Source: Streptomyces sp. NBC_00569
Lineage (GTDB): Bacteria > Actinomycetota > Actinomycetes > Streptomycetales > Streptomycetaceae
NCBI RefSeq assembly: GCF_036345255.1
Contig: NZ_CP107783.1
Coordinates: forward strand, 2,418,001 to 2,482,000
Reading direction: 5' to 3'
DNA length: 64,000 nucleotides
A model generated the notes under the pieces. That model had not been told where the DNA came from and searched no databases. It saw only the letters and a list, made by a program, of their open reading frames with translations. A program made the translations under genes and the position numbers. Positions 16,689 to 26,321 of the stretch are shown here, in pieces. Every line of letters starts with the position of its first letter. The first letter of the stretch is position 1.

Positions 16689-18598
16689 ACGTCGTCGCTC
16701 TCCTTGCCGGCCACCAGGGCCGCGGTCTCGGCCCTCAGGGCCATGCTCGTGCCGATCCGCCCGGCGATCTCGACGGGCGTGAGCCCGATGTCGGCGAGCA
16801 CCTCGCCGCGCTTGGCGTGCGCGAGGAACTGGTCGGGGATCCCGAACCGCCGTACGGGTACGTCGACTTCGGCCTCGCCGAGCGCGAGCGCCACGGCGGA
16901 GCCGACGCCGGCCGCCTTGCTGTTGTCCTCGACGACGGCGACGAGCCGGTGCCGTGCGGCGAGCGGCGCGAGGTCCGGGTCGACGGGTTTGACCCATCGC
17001 GGGTCCACGACCGTGCAGTGGATGCCGCGCGCCTCCAGGAGTTCCGCGACCTGGAGGCACACCGGCGCCATCACGCCGACGGAGACCAGAAGGACGTCCG
17101 GGGCGTCGGCCCGGTGCAGTACGTCGAGGCCGCCGATCCGCTCGACCGCCGGGATCTCGGGGCCCACCGACTCCTTCGGGAAGCGGATCAGCGTCGGGGC
17201 GTCGTCCACGGTGACCGCTTCGCGCAGCTGCGCCCGCAGCTGCTCGGCGTCGCGGGGCGCGGCGATGCGCAGTCCGGGGACGACCTGGAGGACGGACATG
17301 TCCCACATGCCGTTGTGCGAGGCACCGTCGACGCCGGTCACGCCGGCCCGGTCGAGGACGAAGGTGACACCGCAGTTGTGCAGCGCGACATCCATGAGGA
17401 GCTGGTCGAAGGCGCGGTTGAGGAAGGTGGCGTAGACGGCGACGACCGGGTGGAGGCCGCCGGTCGCGAGCCCGGCCGCCGAGACCGCCGCGTGCTGCTC
17501 GGCGATCCCCACGTCCCACACCCGGCCGGGGAACTCCTCGGCGAACTTGGTGAGTCCGACCGGGTGCAGCATCGCCGCGGTGATCGCCACGACGTCGTCG
17601 CGCTCCCGTCCGATGCGGGCGATCTCGTCGCCGAACACCGAGGTCCAGGACGGGCCGTTGGACGGCGCGAGGGGCTCACAGGTGAGCGGGTCCATCACGC
17701 CGACGGTGTGGAACCGGTCGGCGTCGTCCGCGAGGGCGGGCTCGTAGCCGCGGCCCTTCTCGGTGAGGCAGTGCACGAGCACCGGCCCGTGGAACCGTTT
17801 CGCGCGTCGCAGCGCCGACTCGACCGCGCCCAGGTCGTGCCCGTCGATGGGCCCCACGTACTTGAGCCCCAGGTCCTCGAACATGCCTTGCGGCGCGAAG
17901 GCGTCCTTGAACCCCTTCTTGGCGCCGTGCAGGGACTCGTACACGGTGTGCCCGATGACAGGGGTGCGCAGCAGGACGTCCTTGCCCCAGGCGAGGACCT
18001 TCTCGTAGCTGTCGGTGGTGCGCAGGGTCGCCAGGTGGTTGGCGAGGCCGCCGATGGTCGGGGCGTAGGACCGTTCGTTGTCGTTGACGACGATGATCAG
18101 CGGGCGGTCCCTGGCGGCGGCGATGTTGTTGAGCGCCTCCCAGGCCATGCCGCCGGTGAGCGCACCGTCGCCGATGACCGCGACGACATGGCCCCGCTCC
18201 CCCAGGACCTGGTTGGCCTTGGCGAGGCCGTCCGCCCAGCCGAGCGCCGTGGACGCGTGGCTGTTCTCGATGACGTCGTGCTCGGACTCCTCGCGCGAGG
18301 GGTAGCCGGACAGGCCCCCCTTGCCGCGCAGCTTCGAGAAGTCCTGGCGTCCTGTCAGCATTTTGTGCACGTAGCTCTGGTGGCCGGTGTCCCACAGGAT
18401 CCGGTCGACCGGCGACTCGAAGACCCGGTGCAGGGCCATCGAGAGTTCCACCACCCCGAGGTTGGGTCCCAGGTGACCGCCGGTCCTCGCGACCGCGTGG
18501 ATCAGGAACTCCCTGATCTCCGCGGCCAGTTCGTCGAGCTGTTCCTCGCTCAGCGCCTTCAGATCGCGCGGCCCCCGGATGCTTTCCAGAATTGTCAC
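16685..18598 (-). CDS. dxs: 1-deoxy-D-xylulose-5-phosphate synthase
   Basis: 637 residues, full length. It condenses pyruvate and glyceraldehyde-3-phosphate, the first step of the MEP isoprenoid pathway. The ThDP motif ([16 protein letters not shown]), [15 protein letters not shown] and the transketolase-like central domain ([20 protein letters not shown]) are intact. GTG at 18598 has GGAGAGGGGG upstream. Streptomyces usually has another chromosomal dxs, so this copy, embedded between ispG and hpnO, is probably a pathway-dedicated duplicate that boosts precursor flow to hopanoids. Confidence 0.95.
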   Translation of the reverse strand: MTILESIRGPRDLKALSEEQLDELAAEIREFLIHAVARTGGHLGPNLGVVELSMALHRVFESPVDRILWDTGHQSYVHKMLTGRQDFSKLRGKGGLSGYPSREESEHDVIENSHASTALGWADGLAKANQVLGERGHVVAVIGDGALTGGMAWEALNNIAAARDRPLIIVVNDNERSYAPTIGGLANHLATLRTTDSYEKVLAWGKDVLLRTPVIGHTVYESLHGAKKGFKDAFAPQGMFEDLGLKYVGPIDGHDLGAVESALRRAKRFHGPVLVHCLTEKGRGYEPALADDADRFHTVGVMDPLTCEPLAPSNGPSWTSVFGDEIARIGRERDDVVAITAAMLHPVGLTKFAEEFPGRVWDVGIAEQHAAVSAAGLATGGLHPVVAVYATFLNRAFDQLLMDVALHNCGVTFVLDRAGVTGVDGASHNGMWDMSVLQVVPGLRIAAPRDAEQLRAQLREAVTVDDAPTLIRFPKESVGPEIPAVERIGGLDVLHRADAPDVLLVSVGVMAPVCLQVAELLEARGIHCTVVDPRWVKPVDPDLAPLAARHRLVAVVEDNSKAAGVGSAVALALGEAEVDVPVRRFGIPDQFLAHAKRGEVLADIGLTPVEIAGRIGTSMALRAETAALVAGKESDDV

Positions 18599-18624
18599 GC
18601 TCGGGCCCCCTCTCCGGTTGTTCC

Positions 18625-19824
18625 TCAGCTCACGGTGACGTCGGGGATGCCCGAGGCCACCCCGGCGTCCGTCATCTGCTCGGCGATCTTCATCGCCTCT
18701 TCGATGAGGGTCTCGACGATCTTCGACTCGGGGACGGTCTTGATGACCTCGCCCTTCACGAAGATCTGGCCCTTGCCGTTGCCCGACGCGACGCCGAGAT
18801 CCGCCTCGCGCGCCTCGCCGGGACCGTTCACCACACACCCCATGACGGCGACCCGAAGGGGCACCTCCATCCCGTCGAGGCCCGCGGAGACCTCGTCGGC
18901 CAGCTTGTAGACGTCGACCTGCGCCCGCCCGCACGACGGGCACGACACGATCTCCAGACGCCGCTCCCGAAGGCCCAGCGACTCCAGGATCTGGATGCCG
19001 ACCTTGATCTCCTCGACCGGCGGCGCGGACAGCGAGACGCGGATCGTGTCGCCGATCCCCTCACTCAGCAGCGCCCCGAAGGCGACAGCCGACTTGATGG
19101 TGCCCTGGAAGGCCGGACCCGCCTCGGTCACACCGAGATGCAGCGGATAGTCGCTGGCCGCGGCGAGCTGCCGGTAGGCGTTCACCATCACGACCGGGTC
19201 GTTGTGCTTGACCGAGATCTTGATGTCGCGGAAGCCGTGCTCCTCGAAGAGGGACGCCTCCCACAGGGCGGACTCGACGAGCGCCTCGGGGGTGGCCTTG
19301 CCGTACTTCTTCAGGAGCCGGGCGTCGAGCGAGCCCGCGTTCACGCCGATGCGGATCGGGGTGCCGTGGTCCTTGGCCGCCTGCGCGATCTCCTTGACCT
19401 TGTCGTCGAACTGCTTGATGTTGCCCGGGTTCACCCGGACCGCGGCGCAGCCCGCCTCGATGGCGGCGAAGACGTACTTCGGCTGGAAGTGGATGTCCGC
19501 GATCACGGGAATCTGCGACTTTCTCGCGATGGTCGCGAGCGCGTCCGCGTCGTCCTGCGTGGGGCACGCCACCCGCACGATCTGGCAGCCGGACGCCGTC
19601 AGTTCGGCGATCTGCTGCAGCGTGGCCCCGATGTCCGAGGTCCGTGTCGTCGTCATCGACTGCACGGACACCGGCGCTCCGCCCCCCACTGCCACCGGTC
19701 CGACGTGGATCTGCCGACTCGTTCTGCGGTCGGCGATCGGTCGGACCGGCAGCGAAGGGAGCCCCAGTGCTGTGACTGTCCGGGGGGAACCCCCCAGACC
19801 CCCCCTGGGCTCTCCGGAGGTCAT
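18625..19824 (-). CDS. ispG: 4-hydroxy-3-methylbut-2-enyl diphosphate synthase
   Basis: 399 residues. This [4Fe-4S] MEP-pathway enzyme (also GcpE) has cluster ligands in SCPSCGR and the [10 protein letters not shown] segment near the C-terminus; the N-terminal TIM-barrel begins [18 protein letters not shown] at 19824 lies 7 nt after the hpnH stop. The first 15 residues ([15 protein letters not shown]) are encoded by a C/G-rich palindromic element (about 19781-19812) not expected in IspG, so the ancestral start was probably nearer to [10 protein letters not shown]. Like dxs, it is probably a second copy serving hopanoid synthesis. Confidence 0.93.
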   Translation of the reverse strand: MTSGEPRGGLGGSPRTVTALGLPSLPVRPIADRRTSRQIHVGPVAVGGGAPVSVQSMTTTRTSDIGATLQQIAELTASGCQIVRVACPTQDDADALATIARKSQIPVIADIHFQPKYVFAAIEAGCAAVRVNPGNIKQFDDKVKEIAQAAKDHGTPIRIGVNAGSLDARLLKKYGKATPEALVESALWEASLFEEHGFRDIKISVKHNDPVVMVNAYRQLAAASDYPLHLGVTEAGPAFQGTIKSAVAFGALLSEGIGDTIRVSLSAPPVEEIKVGIQILESLGLRERRLEIVSCPSCGRAQVDVYKLADEVSAGLDGMEVPLRVAVMGCVVNGPGEAREADLGVASGNGKGQIFVKGEVIKTVPESKIVETLIEEAMKIAEQMTDAGVASGIPDVTVS

Positions 19825-19831
19825 GGCGGTG

Positions 19832-20854
19832 TCACCCGCGGTTTCCGGAGACGGTCTCGCGGGCGGCACGGATCGACTCCTTGAGCGAGCCCATCGTGGC
19901 GAGGACTGCCGTCGGCTCGTACCCGCAGTGCGCCATGCAGTTGTTGCAGCGCTCGTCCTTGCCGCGCCCGTAGGCGTCCCAGTCGGTCTTCTCGATGAGG
20001 TCCTTGTACGTGGTCACGTACCCGTCCGCCATCAGGTAGCAGGGCTTCTGCCAGCCGAAGAGCGAGTAGTTCGGGATCGCCCACGCCGTGCACGGGAAGT
20101 CGACCTTGCCCTCGAGGAAGTCGAGGAACAGCGGCGAGTGGTTGAGGCGCCAGCGGCGCCTGTTGCCGCCCGCGAAGGCCTTCTTGAAGAGCTCACGGGT
20201 CTGCTCCACGCCCAGGAAGTGCTCCTGGTCGGGCGCCTTCTCGTAGGCGTAGGCGGGCGAGAGCATCATCTCGTCGACCTCGAGGTCGTCGTTGAGGTAG
20301 TTCAGGACCTCGATGATGTTCTGCGGGGTGTCCGTGTTGAAGAAGGTGGAGTTCGTGGTGACGCGGAAGCCCCGCTTCTTGGCCTCCTTGATCGCCTCCA
20401 CCGCCTCGTCGAAGACGCCTTCCTTGGCGACGGACTCGTCGTGACGCTCACGCATCCCGTCGATGTGCACCGTGAAGGCGAAGTACGGCGAGGGCGTGAA
20501 CTTGTCCATCTTCTTGCGCATGAGCAACGCGTTCGTGCAGAGGAAGACGTACTTCTTCTTCGCCACCAGCTGCCGGACGATCTCGTCGATGTGCGGGTGC
20601 ATGAGCGGCTCGCCGCCGGCGATGGACACCATCGGCGCGCCGGACTCCAGGACGGCGCCCACGGCCTGCGCCACGGGCATCCGCTGCTTCAGCACTCCGG
20701 CGGGGTGCTGGATCTTTCCGCAGCCCTCGCACTTGAGGTTGCAGGCGTACAGCGGCTCCAGTTCGACAATGAGCGGGAACTTGTCGCGCTTGCGAACCTT
20801 CTGTTCAAAGAGGTACGTCGCGACCTTGATGGACTGACGAAGCGGCATGGCCAT
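19832..20854 (-). CDS. hpnH: Adenosyl-hopene transferase HpnH (radical SAM)
   Basis: 340 residues. The radical-SAM cluster motif is C38-x3-C42-x2-C45 (CNLKCEGC), with GGEP at the SAM-binding strand and a C-terminal cysteine group ([14 protein letters not shown]). HpnH couples the adenosyl radical to hopene, giving adenosylhopane, the first step of side-chain building. ATG at 20854 follows GGAGGTGA at 5 nt. The upstream hpnG stop is 5 nt away, so the two are coupled. The match to the family is strong over the full length. Confidence 0.95.
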   Translation of the reverse strand: MAMPLRQSIKVATYLFEQKVRKRDKFPLIVELEPLYACNLKCEGCGKIQHPAGVLKQRMPVAQAVGAVLESGAPMVSIAGGEPLMHPHIDEIVRQLVAKKKYVFLCTNALLMRKKMDKFTPSPYFAFTVHIDGMRERHDESVAKEGVFDEAVEAIKEAKKRGFRVTTNSTFFNTDTPQNIIEVLNYLNDDLEVDEMMLSPAYAYEKAPDQEHFLGVEQTRELFKKAFAGGNRRRWRLNHSPLFLDFLEGKVDFPCTAWAIPNYSLFGWQKPCYLMADGYVTTYKDLIEKTDWDAYGRGKDERCNNCMAHCGYEPTAVLATMGSLKESIRAARETVSGNRG

Positions 20855-20859
20855 CTGGC

Positions 20860-21519
20860 TCACCTCCGAGGGAGCAACAAAGAACGGTGCCATTCGAAAA
20901 ATGCGGGAAGCACGGCACGAAGAACGCGGAAAGCTGATATTCCACCGCGCACCGTGCTGATACGGACGAGTTCATGTTCTGGAGCGTCCACGACCACCCG
21001 GACGGCCGCAACCGGACGCGGGCCCCGCGCGGCCGCCGTGCGCAGCGTGGACGCGGACTCCATGTCCACGGCGATCGCGCCCGTGGCGAGCAGGTCGCCG
21101 CGCTCGTGTCCCCGCACGACATGGTCGGATCCGGTGAGCGGACCGGTGTGCACGGTCCGTCCCGGTACCGCCCTGATCAGCTCCTTGACGAGGAGTTCCG
21201 TGCCGGCGCACGGCGTGGAGCCGTACGGGTCGCGGGTCTCCTCGGCGACGACCAGATCCCCCGGGTGCATCCCGGGAGCGAGGCCGGCGCAGAAGCCGGT
21301 CGCGACGACCGCCGCGTCCCGCAGGGCGGGGTCCTCGAGGACCTTGGCCACGGACCGCTCGGCCGCCTTGGGGCCCATGCCCGTGCGCAGCACGGTCACG
21401 GGGGCCGGTGCTCCGGTGCGGGCGCCGGTGCGCAGGGCGAGGTGCTCGATGCCGAGCGCGCAGGCGACCAGCAGCGGGGCGGTGTCCGGCGGGCGCGGGG
21501 CCGCCGGGGATCGGGCCAT
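20860..21519 (-). CDS. hpnG: HpnG-like nucleosidase/phosphorylase of hopanoid side-chain synthesis
   Basis: 219 residues of the MTA/SAH nucleosidase (PNP_UDP) fold: LRTGMGPKAAERSV, ATGFCAGLAPGMHPGDLVVA and VDMESAS, the last being the nucleoside-binding Asp/Met/Glu block. HpnG removes adenine from adenosylhopane to give ribosylhopane. Its ATG at 21519 overlaps the shc stop by 1 nt (TGATG). Databases often call such genes only 'phosphorylase'; the location between shc and hpnH supports HpnG. Confidence 0.88.
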   Translation of the reverse strand: MARSPAAPRPPDTAPLLVACALGIEHLALRTGARTGAPAPVTVLRTGMGPKAAERSVAKVLEDPALRDAAVVATGFCAGLAPGMHPGDLVVAEETRDPYGSTPCAGTELLVKELIRAVPGRTVHTGPLTGSDHVVRGHERGDLLATGAIAVDMESASTLRTAAARGPRPVAAVRVVVDAPEHELVRISTVRGGISAFRVLRAVLPAFFEWHRSLLLPRR

Positions 21520-23528
21520 CAGCTCCCCTTGCCCGGCAGCGACGCCTGGTCGGAGAACGGCTCCCCATGGACGTACCGGCCGAGTGCCGTGAGCGGGAAG
21601 ACATGGCGGTAGAGGTGGTAATTGATCGAGAAGTCCCACGGGAAGCCGGTACCGGTGAAGTACGGCTCGTCCCAGGTGCCGTCCTCCAGCTGGGTCTCGG
21701 TCAGCCAGGCGGCACCCCGCTCGACGGCCTTGGAGTCCCGCTCCCCCGCCGACAGGAGCGCCATCAGCGCCCAGCCGGTCTGCGAGGCGGTCGAGACGCC
21801 GTGGCCCTTCCAGTCCTCGTAGCGGTAGGAACGCAGGTCCTCGCCCCAGCCCCCGTCGTCGTTCTGGACGGATTCGAGCCAGGCGACGGCGCGGCGGACC
21901 GCGGGGTGCGAGGGGGCCAGCCCGGCGGCGGTCAGGGCGGGCAGCACCGACCCTGTCCCGTACACGTAGTTGACGCCCCAGCGGCCGAACCAGGCGCCGT
22001 TCGGCTCCTGTTCGGCGAGCAGCCACTCGATGCCGCGCCGGGTGCGCGGGTCGTGCGACATGCCCTCGACGGCGAGCATCTCCACCACGTGCCCCGTGAC
22101 GTCCGCGGACGGGGGGTCGATGACCTCGCCGAAGTCGCAGAACGGCAGCCGGTTGGGGAACGGGCTGGTGTTGTCGACGTCGAAGGCGGCCCAGGCGCCG
22201 TTCCTCGACTGCATGCCGAGGTTCCAGCGCACGCCGCGCTCGATGGCCTTCTCCATGCGCACGGTGTCCGGGTGCCGGACGCGGCGCAGCGCGAGGACGA
22301 CCTCGGCGGTGTCGTCGATGTCGGGGTAGTTGTCGTTGTGGAACTCGAACGCCCAGCCGCCGGAGGCGAGTTGGGGCCTGCGTACGGACCAGTCGCCGGG
22401 CCGGTCGATCTGCTCCCGGAGCATCCAGTCGGCGGCCTTGACCAGCCGGGGGTGGTCGGCGGGCAGGCCGGCGTCGGCGAGGGCGATCACGGCCAGGCAG
22501 GTGTCCCACACGGGTGACTGGCAGGCCTCGATCATCCGGGCCCCGTCCTCGCGCCACACGGCGAACCGGTCGAGGGACTCCAACCCCGCCTTCATCACGG
22601 GGTGTTCGAGGTCGTAGCCGAGCAGGTGGAGGGCGATGACGGAGTACACCGCCGGGGGCTGGATGCCGCCCCAGCAGCCGTCGTTCTCCTGGCGCTCGAT
22701 GATCCAGCGGGCGGCCGAGTTCATGGCCGCCTTGCGCAGCCTGCGCGGCGCGACCTTGCGGTACAGGTGCATCGCCTTGTCGAGCCGTTCGAAGGCTCCG
22801 TCCCAACTCGCCAGCGGGGCAAGGGGCTTGGCCGGGTTCGGGTTCCGTGCGTCGGTGTGCAGCTCGTCGAGCGGGAAGGGTGCGGGCCGTACGGGGCGCT
22901 TCGCGGAGACGACCGTGAGCGGCACGATGGTCTGGCGGGCCCAGCAGCCGAAGTCGTAGATGTTGAGCGGCATCCACTTCGGGAAGTAGAGGAGTTCCGG
23001 GGGTAGTTCGGGCAGGTCGTCCCACTTCCACCAGCCGAACAGGGCCAGCCAGATGCGGGTGAAGACGCGGCTCGCGGCGATGCCGCCCCGCTCCCGGATC
23101 CAGGCGGAGGCCTTCGCCATGTGCGGCGCGTCGGGGGCGTCCCCGGCCAGGCGCAGGGCCACGTACGCCTCGATGGTGGTGGAGAGTTCGCCGGGGCCGC
23201 CGTAGAACGTGGCCCAGGTGCCGTCGTCGCGCTGTTCACCGCGGATGAAGAGGCCGGCGGCGCGGGTGGTCGCCTCGTCCCCGATCCCGAGGAACTGGCG
23301 CAGCAGCAGGTCCTCGGCGTCCATCGTGACGTTCGTGTCGAGGTCGCCCTTCCACCAGCCCTGGGCGTCCTGCCGGGCGAGCAGGAAGTCCGTGGCGCGC
23401 TGGACGGCGCGGCTGGCGGCGTCGTGCGTCCCGGCCGCCCCGGGGCTCGTTTCGGTCAATTGGGCAGTGGTGGCCGAGGTCGCTCCGGGAGCTGCCGCTC
23501 CGCTGCTTCCGTCGGTCGTCGCTGTCAT
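21519..23528 (-). CDS. shc: Squalene-hopene cyclase
   Basis: 669 residues. The protonating motif D403-x-D405-D406 (DIDDTA) and several QW repeats (for example QNDDGGWGE, QEPNGAWFG, QENDGCWGG) identify the class-II triterpene cyclase that turns squalene into hopene/hopanol. It is a monotopic membrane enzyme. ATG at 23528 follows AAGGGGAAG. The Ala/Thr-rich first 35 residues are a typical variable extension. A 104-bp gap separates it from the polyprenyl synthase upstream, the largest gap inside the operon, where a secondary promoter might sit. Confidence 0.97.
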   Translation of the reverse strand: MTATTDGSSGAAAPGATSATTAQLTETSPGAAGTHDAASRAVQRATDFLLARQDAQGWWKGDLDTNVTMDAEDLLLRQFLGIGDEATTRAAGLFIRGEQRDDGTWATFYGGPGELSTTIEAYVALRLAGDAPDAPHMAKASAWIRERGGIAASRVFTRIWLALFGWWKWDDLPELPPELLYFPKWMPLNIYDFGCWARQTIVPLTVVSAKRPVRPAPFPLDELHTDARNPNPAKPLAPLASWDGAFERLDKAMHLYRKVAPRRLRKAAMNSAARWIIERQENDGCWGGIQPPAVYSVIALHLLGYDLEHPVMKAGLESLDRFAVWREDGARMIEACQSPVWDTCLAVIALADAGLPADHPRLVKAADWMLREQIDRPGDWSVRRPQLASGGWAFEFHNDNYPDIDDTAEVVLALRRVRHPDTVRMEKAIERGVRWNLGMQSRNGAWAAFDVDNTSPFPNRLPFCDFGEVIDPPSADVTGHVVEMLAVEGMSHDPRTRRGIEWLLAEQEPNGAWFGRWGVNYVYGTGSVLPALTAAGLAPSHPAVRRAVAWLESVQNDDGGWGEDLRSYRYEDWKGHGVSTASQTGWALMALLSAGERDSKAVERGAAWLTETQLEDGTWDEPYFTGTGFPWDFSINYHLYRHVFPLTALGRYVHGEPFSDQASLPGKGS

Positions 23529-23632
23529 GGCTTCCCCTTCGTGCAGTGCTCGATCTCTGCTGGGTCCGCCGTCGGCCGATGCCCTGGATGGACACCGGCC
23601 GGCGACTGCGAGTCATATACGGCCGATAGTGA

Positions 23633-24763
23633 TCATCTCTTTCGTACGACGACGAAGTCCGCGAGCGCGACGAACTGCGCCCGTACGTGGTCCTGCATCT
23701 GGACGGAGTCAAGGGCCTCGATGGCGACGGCGTACTGCCGGCGCGCCTCCTCGGCGGTCCACTCGCGGCCGCCGGCCTCCTCGATGAGGGCGGCGCGGGC
23801 CGCGAACTCCTCCTCGGAGAAGGTGTCGAAGTCGATGCTCTTGGCGTCGGCGGCGAGGAGTTCACCCAGCCGCTCGGACGCGGGGCCGCCCGCGGCGAGC
23901 GCGGCGACGACGGGCAGGGACTTCTTGCGCTGGCGCAGATCGCTCCAGGTCTGCTTGCCGGTGGCCTCCGGGTCGCCCCAGATGCCGAGCAGGTCGTCGA
24001 CGGCCTGGAAGGCGAGGCCGAGGTGGTAGCCGTACTTCTCCAGCTGGTCCGCGGTCCGGTCGTCGGCGCCGCCGAGCACGGCGCCGATGGAGGAGGCACA
24101 GGCCAGCAGGGCGCCGGTCTTGTTGCCCTCCATCTCCAGGCACTCCTCGACGGTGACCCGCTCGCGGTGCTCGTAGCTGATGTCCTGCGCCTGCCCGTCG
24201 ATCAGGGCGCGCGAGGCGGCGGTCAGACGGCGCGTGGCGCGGCCGGCCTCGACGGTGCCGAGCTCGAGGAGCACCTCGTTGGCGAGGGCGAAGAGCGCGT
24301 CGCCGACGAGGATGGCCTGCGCCGGACCGTGCACCTTCCAGACGGTGTCCCGGTGGCGGCGCTGTTCGTCGCCGTCCATCAGGTCGTCGTGCAGGAGCGA
24401 GAAGTTGTGCACGAGCTCGACGGCGACCGCGCCGGGCACGCCCACCTCGGGCGCCGCGCCGGGGACCTGGGCGGACAGCACGGCGAGCGCAGGGCGCACC
24501 GCCTTGCCGCCGTCGCCGTCGGCCGGGTTGCCCTGGGCATCGATCCAGCCGAAGTGATAGGCGGCGACGGTGTCCATCGGGGGCGCGAGGCGGTCCACGG
24601 CGGCCCGCAGCACCGGGGTGGCCAGGGTCCGGCCGCGCTCGAGCAGCGCGGTCACGTCCACCGCGTCGGCGGCCGGTTCGGCCGAGGGCACAGCGGGCAC
24701 AGGGTCTCCTTTTGTTGCGTCGCCGGGGGCCGGATGGTCCGCCCCCTGGAGATCGAGCTTCAT
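23633..24763 (-). CDS. Polyprenyl (farnesyl/geranylgeranyl-type) diphosphate synthase
   Basis: 376 residues. The first Asp-rich motif is D126-D127-x-x-D130 (LLHDDLMDGD), the second lies in AVDDLLGIWGD, and GNKTGALL and KKSLPVV are conserved. In this operon it most likely supplies farnesyl diphosphate for HpnD. ATG at 24763 overlaps the hpnE stop (ATGA) with GGGAGG 4 nt upstream. GTG at 24700, with AGGAG 5 nt upstream, is a credible alternative that would remove a 21-residue non-conserved leader. Chain-length specificity is not certain. Confidence 0.92.
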   Translation of the reverse strand: MKLDLQGADHPAPGDATKGDPVPAVPSAEPAADAVDVTALLERGRTLATPVLRAAVDRLAPPMDTVAAYHFGWIDAQGNPADGDGGKAVRPALAVLSAQVPGAAPEVGVPGAVAVELVHNFSLLHDDLMDGDEQRRHRDTVWKVHGPAQAILVGDALFALANEVLLELGTVEAGRATRRLTAASRALIDGQAQDISYEHRERVTVEECLEMEGNKTGALLACASSIGAVLGGADDRTADQLEKYGYHLGLAFQAVDDLLGIWGDPEATGKQTWSDLRQRKKSLPVVAALAAGGPASERLGELLAADAKSIDFDTFSEEEFAARAALIEEAGGREWTAEEARRQYAVAIEALDSVQMQDHVRAQFVALADFVVVRKR

Positions 24764-26175
24764 GCCGCCTCCCGGAACAGATGACCGCGTGGGCGGTCGA
24801 GTGCGGCGAGAGCGGCATCAGCGGCGCTGACACCGCTGCGTACCGCGCCTTCCATGGTCGCGGGCCACCCGGTGGCGGTCCACGCGCCGGCCAGGTACAG
24901 GCCGGGGGCGTTGGTGCGGGCCGCGGGCCGCAGCGCGCCGACACCGGGGGCCGGCGCGAAGGTCGCCGTGCGCTCCCGGGTGACGAAGAAGTCGTGTACC
25001 TTCGCGCCCCGAGCGGCGGGCAGCAGCCGCTCGAACTCGGGCAGGTAGCGCTCGCGGAGCACGGCGACGGGCTCGTCGATCTCGTCCTGCGCGGCCGACT
25101 GCGACACCGCGAGGTACTGCCCCTCGGTGAGCCCGGACGCTTCCGTACGGTCGAAGACCCACTGCACCGGCGAGCCGAGCGCGGTGAAGAAGGGCCGCTT
25201 GAGGACCTTGCGGTCGTAGACGACGTGCAGGTTGAGGATCGGCGCGGTCCCGATGGCGAGCAGCCGCTCGGCGTCGTCGAGCGCTCCGTCGGGCAGCAGG
25301 TCGTACGTCTCGCGCTGGGGCACGGCGAGGACGACGGTGTCCGCCGCGATCCGCTCCCCGGGAACCTCCACGCTCCAACGTCCGTTCTCGGTACGGGAGA
25401 TGGAGGTGACGCGTGTACGGAGTTCGGTGCGTACACCCGCGGAGTCGAGCGCCTTGCGGGCGAGAGTGTCGTGAAGTTCACCGAGGGGGACGCGCGCCCA
25501 GCCGATGTCGGCCGCGCCCGGTTCGGACAGCAGCCCGGTCTTGAACACCATGGCGGCGAGCCCGAGCGAGGACTCTCCGGCGACGGCGTTCAGAGTGGCG
25601 ACGCCCACCAGGTCCCAGAGGGCCTCGACGGCGCGCCGCGACTGGCCGTGTTCGGCCAGCCAACTGCCGAAGTCCCGTTCGTCCAGGGCAGGATCGCCCA
25701 GGTCGAGCCCCTTGAGGGCCAGCGCGGCACGCCCTACGTTGGCGCGCTCGGCGAGCGAGAGGTGCGGATACGTGGCGAGGCTCGCGGCGAGATGCAGCGG
25801 TACGGGCAGCGCGGTGCGGCGCAGTCTGCCGAGCCGGTTCCTGTCGGCGTCGAGGACGGGTACGTCGAGACGTTCCTGAAGGGGCGACAGGGCCGCGCCG
25901 TCGATACGGTCGAGGAACCAGCGGTAGGCGGCGCAGCAGCGCAGGTACACGTGCTGGCCGTTGTCGATGGTGAGGTCGCCGCGCTTGAAGGAGAACGCGA
26001 GACCGCCCAGCCTCGGGCGCCCTTCGAGCAGGGTGACGTCGAGGCCCGCGTCGGCGAGCGCGAGTGCGGCCGTGGTCCCGGCGAGACCGCCGCCGACCAC
26101 GACCGCGGTCTGCCGTCCGGTTGCTTCGGCGGTGTCCGCGCCCGGCCCGTCGGGCCGCATGTTCCCGGTGCTCAT
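24760..26175 (-). CDS. hpnE: HpnE, FAD-dependent hydroxysqualene desaturase/dehydroxylase
   Basis: 471 residues, phytoene-desaturase-like flavoprotein. The dinucleotide-binding motif GGGLAG is at 28-33 and the C-terminal FAD motif is YLAGAWTATGWPATMEGAV. HpnE reduces hydroxysqualene, made by HpnC, to squalene. ATG at 26175 has GGAGGGGAGG upstream, which is inside the coding end of the 49-residue ORF; the two genes overlap by 4 nt. Full-length family match. Confidence 0.94.
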   Translation of the reverse strand: MSTGNMRPDGPGADTAEATGRQTAVVVGGGLAGTTAALALADAGLDVTLLEGRPRLGGLAFSFKRGDLTIDNGQHVYLRCCAAYRWFLDRIDGAALSPLQERLDVPVLDADRNRLGRLRRTALPVPLHLAASLATYPHLSLAERANVGRAALALKGLDLGDPALDERDFGSWLAEHGQSRRAVEALWDLVGVATLNAVAGESSLGLAAMVFKTGLLSEPGAADIGWARVPLGELHDTLARKALDSAGVRTELRTRVTSISRTENGRWSVEVPGERIAADTVVLAVPQRETYDLLPDGALDDAERLLAIGTAPILNLHVVYDRKVLKRPFFTALGSPVQWVFDRTEASGLTEGQYLAVSQSAAQDEIDEPVAVLRERYLPEFERLLPAARGAKVHDFFVTRERTATFAPAPGVGALRPAARTNAPGLYLAGAWTATGWPATMEGAVRSGVSAADAALAALDRPRGHLFREAA

Positions 26176-26321
26176 GCGCCCTCCCCTCCGGCCGTTCCGT
26201 CAGTGTGCGCGCGATGGTTGAAAGACGCACGGCAAGCCGCTGAAGTCATGGACGCCGCGTCGGCGTGGAGGGTTGCCCGCCGTTTCCCGTCGGTGCGGAC
26301 CGCTCTGTCGGAGGCGCTCAT
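26172..26321 (-). CDS. Small hopanoid-operon protein (DUF6380-like), 49 aa
   Basis: A 49-residue ORF embedded between hpnD and hpnE, easily missed. Its ATG at 26321 overlaps the hpnD stop (ATGA), its stop overlaps the hpnE start in the same way, and a perfect AGGAGG lies 8 nt upstream of the ATG. The product is small, basic and Ala-rich with no membrane segment (RRATLHADAASMTSAACRAS in the middle, GTAGGEGA at the end). I recall similar tiny proteins (DUF6380) at this position in other Streptomyces hopanoid clusters, but could not check. It may be a genuine small protein or chiefly a translational-coupling spacer. Confidence 0.65.
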   Translation of the reverse strand: MSASDRAVRTDGKRRATLHADAASMTSAACRASFNHRAHTDGTAGGEGA

